Assembly: GCA_021292105.1 (NCBI GenBank)
Contig: CM037857.1
Coordinates: 30,804,365 to 30,868,364, forward strand
Origin: Anadara kagoshimensis
Taxonomy: Eukaryota > Mollusca > Bivalvia > Arcoida > Arcidae
Reading direction: 5' to 3'
Length of the DNA stretch: 64,000 bases
Shown here piece after piece: positions 35,121-48,732 of this stretch. Numbering within the stretch: the stretch's first letter is position 1; each line of letters begins with the position of its first letter. The notes beneath the pieces were generated by a model. The model did no database searches, was not told the origin of the DNA, and saw nothing but the letters and a program-made list of their open reading frames with translations. The position numbers and the translations under genes are program-made.

Positions 35121-38100
35121 TTCGCCCTGCAACACAGTGTCCCTGGACGTCATTCGGTCCTCCTGGAATGATCCGGAACTGCAAGCTGTCGATGAACTAC
35201 TGCAAATAAAACATAATCACTGCAAAGGGAAAAGTAAACCAATACAGTCCAACCTGCCTTAAAGATCACCTCTATATATGGACACCTGCTTATAAAGGCC
35301 AGTAAAATTGTATCCCAATGCTTTTTTCATATAATCTAAAACTGTAGAAAAGGGGCCACCTGCCCAAAAGGCCACTTTTACTTGTTTACCTGGGTGACTT
35401 TTATGGACAGGGTTGACTGTACATCTGTACATGTTCTAATTTGAAAAAAAAAAACACACTTGGTCATGTTAAAATGTTAATACTTATAAAACATAACCAT
35501 TTAATTTTGTTTTTTAATCTCAAACATGATTGATAAAACAGTATCAGGCTTGTACGTCTTGTCTGAAATATTTGTTTGTTAAATACTACTACTACTACTA
35601 CTAATAATAATAATAATAATAATGGTAATAAGAATAATAAAACAATTTCCATTTGGCGACCAAAATTGAATTCAACTGAATATTTTGCTTCTTTTGAATA
35701 CTTTTGTATTGTAAGAAATAAACTATTTTCTAAATGTGCGTTAGTTAAAATTTAAACTCCCCAAGTATTCCCTTACTAACTTTAGTTAAATATGTTTTAG
35801 TCGTTTGGACATTTTTCAAGCCTTTGAAAAGTTCGATTTAACAATTTTGGTTCAAATGCTTCTGCAATTAAAGAAATTGCATTCTGAACGACTGTCTAGT
35901 GCTGTAAAATTACACTAGTATAATATTAAAATTAACAGTTGTAACGCAGTATTTGATTTTACATCATTGCTTGATTGTCAATTATCATCATTAGTCACAC
36001 AAACTGCCTTAATACGTTTTTCTATGAACTTTCTGGACCTTTGGTATATATATGTCTCTATAAAGGCAGAACTTCAAACCAAAGACATTTGATATTATTA
36101 TATCATTCTCAATTTCGATTACACACTTTGCAGGTATAACTATTTCTGAAAAGGAGATCCTTACTCTCCGGATCATACAACCTTACTCCTTGGTGGAAGT
36201 TTACGTGTAACTATATTTGTCAGTTTTAACGTTATTTTTGGATTGTGATTTGAACATGGATAGGTATGTTTATTCTATATTTTGTTGTTTTCATTTATTG
36301 AGCGATTAAGATGCACTGTATGAGCGCAAATATAAATAAAACATTATACTGTACCTGGACGAATCATTTTGGTAGTAATCCTCTGACACTGCCACTGATA
36401 AGTTGATATATGATTTAGTTACTTCTAACATTGTTTCCAGTTTTGTTTTAAGTTCAGTAAATGTTGGCCGACATATCGGATTTGGATGCCAACATGACAG
36501 CATGATTTGATAGCTGAAAAATTGATAAGCTCAATTGTAGCTTTAAAGAAATATTTCTTGTACACCATTACATGGATATTGTCATTTCAACAAGTTACAT
36601 GTTTCGCTACCAATATATCAAATTTCCATGCAGTTATATACGAAGAGATGAAATATTTTTTTATTTTTTGCGATGCATATTTAAAGTGACGTACGGATCA
36701 AACTGTTTCTGAATGCCTAGTTAGAAAATCCAAGGGTCTGATTCTAGACCTAATCGCTGGAATATAAATGAAAAAATGTAGCTAGACGTTTACTAGTTTT
36801 ACAGAATCAATTTCTTAATCTAGATATAACTGTAATTGAATATATTGCCATATTTAGATAATTTCAGAGATATATAGTAATTTTTTTACATGATGTATGA
36901 TAGACGGCGTGTTATGCACAACATGGATAGTTAACCATCAAAATAGTTCACCTTGATCTCCGTTTACGCTGGTAAATGAATACATGTATTGAATGTTTGA
37001 AACACTAAACAAATTTTTAGTCATTATAGATTTCGTTTTCGTATACCGACGATATATATGACACGAGTTGTCTTTCTTGCATTAATGTCTTCTTTTGATT
37101 TCTTAACGACCAGTAAATGTTGTAGCTATAGAATAATTTAAAATAATGTGGTAGAGCTTGTTCCCACTACGGGGACTTTGTACAACGAAGTAGGCTGCTT
37201 GCAAATAAATTGTTGACACAGGGATATTGCAAGCCTAGGCTTATCAAGGCCCTATTGTTGATAAGTTTGATGTCTCTGCGTCCAGGATTGCCCTGGACAT
37301 ATTTGACGTCTCATAGTTCCATGTTCCTTTCACACAGTTTTGATTACACACGTGGCGGGTGTAGCTAGCTAAACAGGAGGTGCTTACCCTTCCGGAGCAC
37401 CCGGAAAGTTTTTAACTTTGCTTCTGGATTGTGATTCGGACATGGATTAGTATGTTTATATTTTATTATTCCACGCATTATATGGTCTCTGCTTTTAATT
37501 TGGACAGATGCTAGATGGTATGGTTATTGATTTGTAGTTACTTACAGTTACAGTTTGAGAAGTACGAATTTGTATATGCTGTTTACATATATATATTTAA
37601 CCGTAAAAATAAATTGTGTCCCCTGCATAATTAATCCTAACCTAATCAGTTATTTACACTTAAAGTTTAAACAATACAAATTTGAAAATACAGTTTACAA
37701 AAACACATTTAACCATAAAACATAACTGTGTCCCCTTTCATAATTAACCCTAAATCAGTTATTTACACTTAAAGTTTGAACAATACAAATTTGTAAATAC
37801 AGTTTACAAAAATACATTTAACCATAAAACATAACTGTGTCCCTTTCATTATTAACCCTATGTCAGTTATTTACAGTTAAAATTTGAACAGAATGAATTT
37901 GTATATGCTTTTACTATATGCATGTAACCGTAAAAATAATTGTGCCCTCTTCATAATAATCCTAACATAGCAGTTATTTACAGTTAAAGTTTAAACAGAA
38001 TGAATTTTTATATGCTGTTTACATATATGCATGTAACCGTAAAAATAATTGTGTCCCCTTCATAATTAATCCTAACATGTCAGTGTTTGAACAATACAAA

Positions 38101-41100
38101 TTTGTAAAAACAGTTTACAAAAATATATTTAACCATAAAACATAACTGTGTCCCCTTTCATACTTAACCCTGACTATGTCAGTTATTCACACTTAAAGTT
38201 TGAACAACAAACGCGGTTTCATAAAACATTTAACCTTGAATATGGTACATAAAAAGCTGATCAACATACATTTCCGGGCTACAGTTTTCTGGTTTTTCCA
38301 TTCTGTAACCGTCTTTAAGTAATCTAAATATGTCTTTATTTGGTATTCCAGGATATGGACTCCCAGCCAGAGTCACAATTTCCCAAAGTACTATTCCAAA
38401 TGACCACCTGAAAACAAATATTGAACGTTAATAAATAACGGTAGTAAGTTTATTCTATTACATACATAACATTTGAACGAATTTAAATGGGAAAAAAGTT
38501 AATGAATATTAAAAATTCCACATTTTACCATACTCATAACTCCTCATTATATTCCGAAACGGCCGTCTAGTGTTGTAAAATGAAAACTAGTATTATATGT
38601 ATTTAAACCGCTTGACCAGTATATCTGCTGTGGCTGGTGCCTCGAGTATATCTCAAACTCAGTAGGCAATAATTGTGAATTATTGTCAGAAATATACAAC
38701 TATTCTAAGTTTGCTGCTAGTTAAAATTTGATATTCCTCAAAGACTAAGGTATACTCCATCGTGCATCCCTTTGGGTATCTTTTCAACATCTTGATAATA
38801 AGTTTGGTTTCATAATTTTGATCCAAGCACTACTGATGAGGAATTGTATTTAGAAATGGTCGTCTAGTGCTGTAAAATTAAAACTGGTATAATATCTAAT
38901 TTGTTATGAGCGCAAATACAACAATAAATGGAGACATTTCTTTTCAAGTGTGACGTACTTTGCCATATATTTATGATCTTTGAAGGACCAGAACCGCAAC
39001 AAATAATTAAACTAAACTCCATTAAAGTGTTAGCAGTCAGTATGAAAGTGAATGTCATAGAAAACCACCCGTTCGTGTTTGGTCATGATTACTTGATGAT
39101 GTTGACCTTTCCAATATATCGAAAACCAAATATATTAACAACTTACACATCACTTTTAATAGTGAACGTTTGATCAAATACAGCCTCTATTGCCATCCAT
39201 TTGTATGGAAGTTTTCTAGCTGAGGTTGGCTGGTACATATTAGTTTCATATACATCTCTCGTCAGTCCAAAATCGGATATCTTCAACCTTCTATCATCAC
39301 ACATTAATATATTCCGTGCTGCCAGATCTCTATGAATGAATTTTTTCTGAGACAGGTATTCCTAAAAATAATTAAAAGTCAAAACAAAAGATTTTAGATT
39401 TTTCAGAAAAATTGAGAGGTTCACTGGTAAATATCAAAGGGGTAGTGATTTAAATATATGAAAAATAACATTAAGTGGGAAAATTCTCAAATCATTTACG
39501 AATTAAAACAGTAATTTTCTTAAGTAAGATATAATGAAAATGCAATTTGATAATAAGTTACAGCTACCGTCACTGAATTTTGAACCCCCGCCCTAGAGAA
39601 CAAAATATCCAGGCAAAGATAGAGCAATGGCCTTCTGTAAATCTTCGAGGCTGTTTTTAAGGTATTTCTTCACTTTGTCGGATGAATGCTATTGCATATT
39701 GAAGCGAAATACCTCTAATCAATATTATACCAGTGTTAATTTGACAGCACTAGACCCTCTTTCTGAATACAATTTCTTATCAGAAAATGAAATTAACATT
39801 TTCAAAAGTTTTATTTTCGTTTTATATTCTCGCAAATTTTACGTGAAAATAAAACGTTAGCAAAAGACTTTAGATTTACAGAATCGTATCGCGCTATCCA
39901 TGGCATGTTGCAAAAATACGCCAATTTAGCACATCAGATCAAATACATGTACAATAAAACTTCACACGGAGGTCGACAAAAATAGAGAAAAAGCAAGTCA
40001 CCTTTACCCAGAATGACACTGGACAGGGAGGCCAAATAGTTCGTCAAATGCAGGGTTCTAATCATCTCAAATATTTTATTATTATTGATTCTGAAATCGC
40101 AACATAGTATATATTTACTGGCATTGTGTAAAATAAAATCTATAGTTTCTTTTGTAAAGATTTATAGCTTAGGTCCAACCGTCGTCATGACATTGTTGAT
40201 AAGTATGATGTCTCTGTATCGTAAATTACCATGGATATACTGTATTTGACTTCCCATGTTCCATGCTTATTTCATTCTCAATTTTGATTACACACGTGGC
40301 GGGTTTAACTGGCTGTACAGGAGGCGCTAATCCTTCAAGAGTAACCGGGCTTAGATTAGATTTTAGATTATGTTTGGGACGTAGACTAGTATGCTTGTTT
40401 TCATTAAAACTGAAGAACGCTACAATAATGTTGTTTTGCTTATTAGAAAAATCGTAATATAATAGTTAAGTATATGATCATAACTTACCATCCCAATAGC
40501 TATTTGTCTGGCGTATGACAAAAGTGTTCCCTGGCATATATAGGCACCTCTATCATCCAACGTATCTGAAAAATAAATTTATATGTCTGTCTTTACATAA
40601 CTCGATCGATTACCGCTGTTTATATTTTTCTACCTTTATTACATGTTTTTGTAAACAGAAAATTTATGAAACAATTGTTTACAAGTGTTCAATCTCAATA
40701 AACTGTTTTAATAGGTTTCTAGTCCAAATGAATGAAGGTTTATTTTTTCGTTTTATATAATATAATTCTGATACCGGACTGAACAACTGCAAATCATAAT
40801 TTACTTTTAGTGAGAACATCACGTGTTCAACTTAATAGGTCAATTTCAAAAATTTAATTTGCTTTGAGATTGCGATTTGGACATGGAATGGTATTTTTCT
40901 TTTTTGATTCAACACCATTTGCTATGTTTTCCAAGTTTCGTAAAAACCTGACCGCACTGTTTCGAACCAGGAACTAAACTCTTTTCAACATCTACATTCT
41001 TTGACATCAACTTGAAATGCATGGTCCAACAAAGGCCAATGTTAAACCATAAACATATAATCTCCTGACATCAAAACTCACTTTGTACATGTGTTGGTAT

Positions 41101-44100
41101 TTTCGCTTCATGTGAAACACTTGCAGGGTTACCTATAGCCAAATTTTAATGAGACGTGGCAGGTGTAAAAGCTCATAAAATGCAAATGTACCAAGTTTTT
41201 AAGTATAATGTCATAATCAACTCAAAATATTTTGAAAGTAATTCTCGACTTTAATGTAATATTTATGAATAAATTTGATATATTTATTGTTATATAGATA
41301 ATTATACAAAGAATTGAATGTAATAGTAGCGTTAGGTGAAACAAACGTATACTATTAATGTCAGTATATAATTTTTGAGATAGAAATATTATTAGCTTAG
41401 ATGTGTATGGGAAAAAGAGTTGCATTCACAAATAGTACGTATAAGTAATTCAAACTAAAAAGTACAACAAATTGCGAAAATTTGATGCGTTTAACTTAAT
41501 GTGTTAATTTTCAAAGTTTTACTCTAATTTTGATTGTATTTGAACTCGGACGGGAATGTTTTTTGTCAGTAAAGCTAGCACTTTGCAATTAATGCTTTTG
41601 CTTTTTATCGAAAATACAATTTGGTTTGTTTGTCTAACTGCAAACTAAAGTAACGTTTCATGTGCATACTGACATCATACATTTCAGTTTGAGAACGTGA
41701 CAACACATGTTTTTTCAAATAATATATGTATTGTTAATAAGTTTGGTGTCTCAGTGTCCAGGATTGCCCTGGATATATTTGACATCCCATGGTTTCTTGT
41801 TCATTTCACTCAATTTTGTGGTGGGTGTAGCTAGCTAAACAGGAGGTGCTTTCCGGCCTCACTTTCCAGGTGGGAGTTCACGTGTTTAACCTTATTTGTC
41901 AGTTTCAAATTATTTACATTGCTTCTAGATCGTGATTCAGTCATGGGTTAGTATGTTGGTTTTTTGATTAGAATTAATTTGAAACTGAAATTAAGTATTA
42001 AGCAACAGTCAATGTAAAAATGTAGCATAATTATAAGTTAATGATACGATAGTTAAACAAGACAAGAAAGGACAAAAACATATACATTGGACGGGAATTA
42101 ATTAGGTTATGAAATATACTATTGTAGGTATTCTAACTCATTAAAAGTATTTCCTAAGCTACATTGGGTCAAATATATTTTTGGACAATTCTTCGAAAAA
42201 AATGGTTTCACAATTTTCGCCCAAGCACTACTAATGAGGAATTGTATTCCGAGACGGCCATCTAGTGTTGCAAAATTAACACAGATAATATAATCATTAT
42301 GTTATTATGTTAATATGCTTTTGTGGTAAACGAGTAGGCCTTTAATGTAAAGACAGTCACCCCGGTAACAGCCAACGTAATCGAGAAATGTATCATTAAA
42401 TAAGTTAAGCACCTAAACAAGACAAGGAAAGTAACAATATTGTGTATTCTATATATTACAAAATTAAGCGAGTAAGGGCATTTTCGATGTGGTTGTAACT
42501 TTCCTTGTAAATTGACAACCATCAAACTTATTATAAAACTAACATTTGAAAAATACAAAAAAAAAACTTACAAGTCGAGATTTACCAATTTAATTTTTAA
42601 TTAACATTATAAAAAATTATAGGTGTAACGATATGATATAACATTGTCAGAGCACACAGCCTCACTTCCGTGGCTGGAGGTGGTGTATTGTATTAAACTT
42701 GTCAGTTTTCAAAGTTTTAAGTTTGCATTTGAGATTGTGATTCATGCGCGAGTCGGCCTGTGTTGGTTGATAGACAGGATAAGAGTAACCGTCGCTGAGG
42801 TTCGAATATTAGCTTTATGGAACCCAGTAACTTAACGAACCGCGCCTTATGGAACAAATTAACCTAACATGGGTTATTTTTCAGATATTTCACTTTAGGG
42901 ATGTTATTTTAAAATTGATTTGTATATTTCTTTTTTATGTAGTCTGACGATGACAATGATCTACGACATATAAAAAGTACAAAAAAGGTAATGCTGATTA
43001 AATCCACCATTGATTAATGCAAATAGAATCATATGGAAATGTATATTCGGGTTTGAATTCGACAATTTTACAAGATTTATTTAATAAGAATTTACGTCTC
43101 AGTCAAGAATATTTCACTTATATCAAGACGTCGCCAGTTATAGGTGACGTGGCATATATATTTTTACCGTTGTAGTATAGCAATATATAGCAATATATTG
43201 AAGCATCGGTTTAAATGTCTCTTCCAAAGGACTTCGTTTGTAAATAAAGAGTATTTATCGAAATAGTCACTTCCTATTTTTAGGTCTTGATCAGACCCAC
43301 CCGGGGTTCGAACCCACGACTTCTCACATAAGGAACGATGGGGCGATCTTAAAAACCACTAGCATAAATTGTTTATTATTGCGTAGAATTGAATAAGCTT
43401 TGAAATATTAATTGATTAATGAATGAATTAATTACTCTGATTAATTATATATTAATTAATATACTGAAGTTAATACGACAATGTTCATATTATAAATAAC
43501 CAAGAATCTATTGTGCAATGGTCATACATTACTGCTTTTGAAATAATGAGCCAATGAATGACATAATGAAGATATAATTTGGCATGAGGTTTAATTAGCA
43601 ATTGGCATGCAAACACGGAGTAAATCGTCAGTATTTAGTAGATGTAGTTTTATTTTGACCAATTACCAATATTTTCTTGTGAGGCAGCGTTCACACTTTC
43701 GTCGGAGGAATATAAATGCCGATATTTGTTGGAATCTGAATTTGCAGCACATGGACTGCCATCTGAGAAATACAGAAACAACTCAAACTATTTGCGATTT
43801 TGTAAACCCATGCCTTCCTAGAACACAAAGCTACTTTACAGAATAAACTTAAAGTATATACAACTAGTTGAGTGATAGACAATCCTGTAAAACCTTTTGT
43901 AATTATTTAATCAAGATCTTGTAAAAAACATAAATAATCATAGGTGATATATTCCAGTATTTTTGGTTAATATTGAGTTTAAGGATTTTTCTAAACATAT
44001 TGTCTTTAAACATAGAAGGTTATCGATGCATGTAAATTCAAGACATACAGTTTGACGATAAAATGGAAAAACAAATGGAATTCTGTCTTGCAAATCTATT

Positions 44101-47100
44101 TAAACAGAAGGTGCTTTCCCTCCCAGAGCACCTGACCTGACTTTACCATTAGAAGTTCATGTGTTGAATCATAAATCAAAATTAATATTTTGTTCATTTT
44201 GCCATTTTAAGAGTATATGTCGAAGCTTGCCATACAGTTTGCATACGATTCCAAGGCTCTGGTAAATTAAGATAAAAAGTTTCAAAATTCTAGTCTAAAA
44301 AACGGAATAACAAAAGGGAAAAATTTCACTATATATTCAGAAAATGAATCTAATTAAAAGACTTACCAATTGTGTCATCGCTTGAACATGGCTTACTATT
44401 CCTACTTATTCCACTGTCAGAGCTGCGTTGTTTATGATGTTCTCCATATATGTGCTTTAAATAAATAAGCTCAGTTTAAAACAAGTTTATAGTGAAATTG
44501 TGTAAGTAACTAATAACCCTTTAACCCTTTAATCTAATGTCCAAAATAGGAAAAGTATATCACCTAATTATTTAAATTGCAATGAAAGAAATAAACGTGG
44601 TTCTGAAAATGTTTTATGAACGAGAAAAATTAATAATAATGTAGATTAGACCGGAATAATTTAGTTGTCATGGTTTTTGTATACGAATATTTACTTGTAT
44701 AGAGACAAATATGTCGTATATTTATCATAACAGTCATGAATGTTTTAAATATTGTCGTCATGATTTGTTGAAATTATAAATATAATATGGAGTACTCGGT
44801 CTCACTTCCCGGGTGGAAGTTCCCGTGTATAACCTTACTTGTCAGTTCAAAGTTTTTACTTTGCTTCTGGATTGTGATTCGGATACGGATTAGTATGTTT
44901 GTTTTGATATGTGTCTACGCTAACGTTTTGATGCCAAAAGTAAATAAAATTATGAAAAAATGTTAACGCAAGTAAGTACGTCCCAAATCGGATGCTAGAA
45001 TTTTCTCGAGTTTAATGATATATTAAGAAAATATAACTATAACAATATTTCGAAGCTTTTCTGAACTAATCCGTATCATAAAATGCACATAAGAAAATAC
45101 GTTAACATAGGTCAGCAGGAACGTGCATGATCAACAGTGAAATTTCAAATAACAGTAAACAGTAATTAAAAATTTTTAGTATAAACTTTAGATCTGACTT
45201 AGAAAAGAAAATTCATATTATATGAAACAACTTTTTCAAACAGAAGGTGTTTACTCTTCCGTAGCACCTGGTCTCACATCCCTTGTGGAAGTTCACGTGT
45301 TTAACCACATTTACCAGGTTCAATGTTTTTTAATTTGCTTTGAGATTGTGGTTTGGTCATAGATTTGTATGTTCGTTTTGGATAACTGTAAAGAGTGTTT
45401 TTCCGTTTCATACTGCTTATCGTAAAATAGTTGAGGTGAAAAATGAACGAAACTAATTTATGTTGTTCGACGACAAACATTTAAATTTGATAAATCAACT
45501 CAAAATAAACATTACTACCCCGTACATTATGATTTTTATTTTAAATCAATTTGTAACTAAAATCATGAAGATGTTTTACCTACACCGACATGATTTTCAC
45601 CTCCTATATCATACTGTGATCTATTTCCTCATGTTTTAATCTATATGTTTTGAAGCATAATTTTGTTTGTGTTTTACCGACTACTAAAATATTACACTCA
45701 TTATATTTATTATAATATAACCTACCTAAACAGAAGGTGCTTACCCTTCCGGAGCACCCGGTCTTACTTCTCTAGTGGCAGTCCACGTGTCTAACCGGAC
45801 ATGTAAGTTTAAAAGTTTTTACTTTGTTTCTGGATTGTGATTCGGACATGGATCAATCAATGTGTTTGATTTTTATTATAATGCTGTTTTCAACTTTTTT
45901 TCAATTAGGTGTTACTGGTAACAACTTTACTAAGAGATACCTTATGTCGGAATTGTAAAAGATAATTTCGCAGATCACCAAGCAAACAATAATCCATTAT
46001 CAAACATATTTTTGGTCCTCTGGTACAACAACCAACAATACTGACGATATTGGGATGATGTCCTAGGTGTTTCATTGCCTCGATTTCGAGCATTAAATTT
46101 CTTCTTTCTGTTGAATCTGGATTATCTAAAACAAAAATGAAAATTTGTAATGCTACAGTATACAGTTTTGCCTCGATCTAGAATGCGATAGTCCTATCCG
46201 TCATCAACCTGAATTATCCAAAAAAAAATTAAGGCCAGTTAACCGAGATTTATCAGCAGTTACTGTGTTGCATGTGCGAAAGAAGGCATACGAAAAGATG
46301 TGGTAACTTATTTAAATACAGTTTAATAATACATTAGGCAACAGCTTCATTAAAGCAATAATAATTGAGTGAATATCATAACATTGAAAAAATACATTTG
46401 TTGATCAATGCGATTGTTACGTGTGTATAAAATTTTACTTAGGTCTTTTTTAAAGTATTTCCTTAGTTTAATTTTATAAAGGTAGTCCTTTTGGGTTTTT
46501 TCAACATCTTCAAAAAAGTTGGTTTCGCAATTTTGGTTTAAGCACTACTGATGAGGAATTGTATTCCGAAACGACCATCTAGTGCTGTAAAATTAAAACT
46601 TCTAAAAAAGTATTTTCATCATGGGTATAGGTAACAACTCAAACTCTGATACTGAGCACTGGTTGTAAAAGGTGAGATAGAAGAGTCTTTTAATAACAAT
46701 ATATACATACTTCAAATTCATTACATATAATGACCTTCCAATGCAAACAAATCATAGTCATTGATGCTGTCTTTTAATTGCTTGATTTTTTTGTGTTCCT
46801 GGTTGCATTTACGACTATAAACAGTTTAGCTGCCAGAAGTTGTTTCACTAACAAAAACGTACTAACACCAGTGTTACACTGTGTCTACTTTAAAATTAGA
46901 AAAGATTTCTCACCAATTACTTTAATCAAGGTACTTTATTCTATTTGATTTGAACATGGACCGGTATATTTGTTTTTTATTATAAAACTAAGTGTAAATT
47001 CTAGTTTGATGGTGTGGGTATTTAGGTACAGTTTAACCTGCCTTAAGGGTCAACTCTAAATAAGGGTCACCTGCTTATAACGGTCAGTAGAATTTTATCC

Positions 47101-48664
47101 CAATTGTTCTTTATTCATATTATTTGAACCTGTATATAAAGGTCACTTGCCCATAAAGGCCTATTTTACTAGTTCCCTTGGTGGCCTTTATAAACAGGTT
47201 TTACTATATCTATTTTATAAGTTTTCTTTTTGCTTTGTGTTCTGGTTTTCATAAGTTATGTTTTTAAACCTCAAATGCCCATGGCATGGCTTTCATTGCT
47301 TGATATTGATGATAAAAAATAAAACGTTTATGTTACCTTTAAGCATTTTAACTGCAACGGTTTTTACTTCAACCGAATTCCCATTATTAGCAACATAAAT
47401 TTCAGCTTTCATAACTTTTCCAAATGCTCCTTCGCCTATAGCCGATACTAGTTTAACATTTAAAAAATCGATTTCATATTCATCAGTAAGAGGCTCACTA
47501 TTTTCAACACTTGTATAAATTGGATTCATTTCCTGTTAAAGAAATTTCAAAATTACATTAAATAATCATGATCATTACTATTTTTAAATTTGCTTTACAA
47601 ATTCCTCCCAAGCAATCAGCAGTTATTCCCATTTTGCATTAAACAAGATTTTTTTGTAGAAACCGACCGCCTTGTTTGTGTTGTGTCTGTAATGAACATG
47701 TATTTGTTCGAATTTTAGGGTGTACGGAATTAAGAGTAAATCATTATATTGGTAAATTCACGTGGACTTGAATGAGCGTAAATGTCATGCGCCACTTTTT
47801 ACGCTATGATCGCTTTTAATTAGTCAGTGGCGGAAAAATTGCATTGTATCATGGCGAATATCGCGTAATTCGTACACCGCTAAAGTTAATTATTTAATTG
47901 TTTGGACAAATGTGGTTTTATGGCACTGTTACATTAAAAAAATATTTCTCTGATATCAAAACGTCACCATCTATAGGTGAAGTGGCAGAAATGTTGACCT
48001 TTGAAGTGCGCACAGGACAATGTGCAGAGAAGGTTCCTTAACGTAACACGCCTTTGATGACACGGGGTATCGGTTTTTAAGGTATCCTCCGAAGGACCTC
48101 GTGTCTCACATTTCTGTATGTCAAATGTTTGGTGAAAATACAATCACACAGTGTCTACCTTTGTTTAAGTGTTCACCATACCCCCGACCAGGATCAAACC
48201 CGCGACCTCCAAAATACGACGCAAACAATTTTATTTGAGGTACGATAGTGGTGCTTACATTAATACGAGTACAGTATTTTGTCCTACAAAAGAATGCTAA
48301 AATGACACAGACATGAAAACTCTTCCAAAAATGTGGTACACTGGAGCACGTGAAATCATATGGTATAGATGCTGAATGAAATACCATAGCATAAAGAGAA
48401 AACGTTTTTATTTTTTATTAAAATGACGGTGATAATAACATACTTACCTCTATTCCTGTGTGATGTTGTTGTCTGTGTTTAATGCAAACGGTTATTTTGT
48501 TATAGCGCCATAACATGACAAAAAGAGCTGATGTAATTAATAGCACACTGAAAAATACCACTAAGATGACGTACACGTAATCATTTTTAGGCCCTGTAAA
48601 ATAAAATATTAAACATTAAACATGTGATAAAAACAAAGGAGGAAACAACAATAACAACATAACC

Positions 48665-48732
<68 letters not shown>

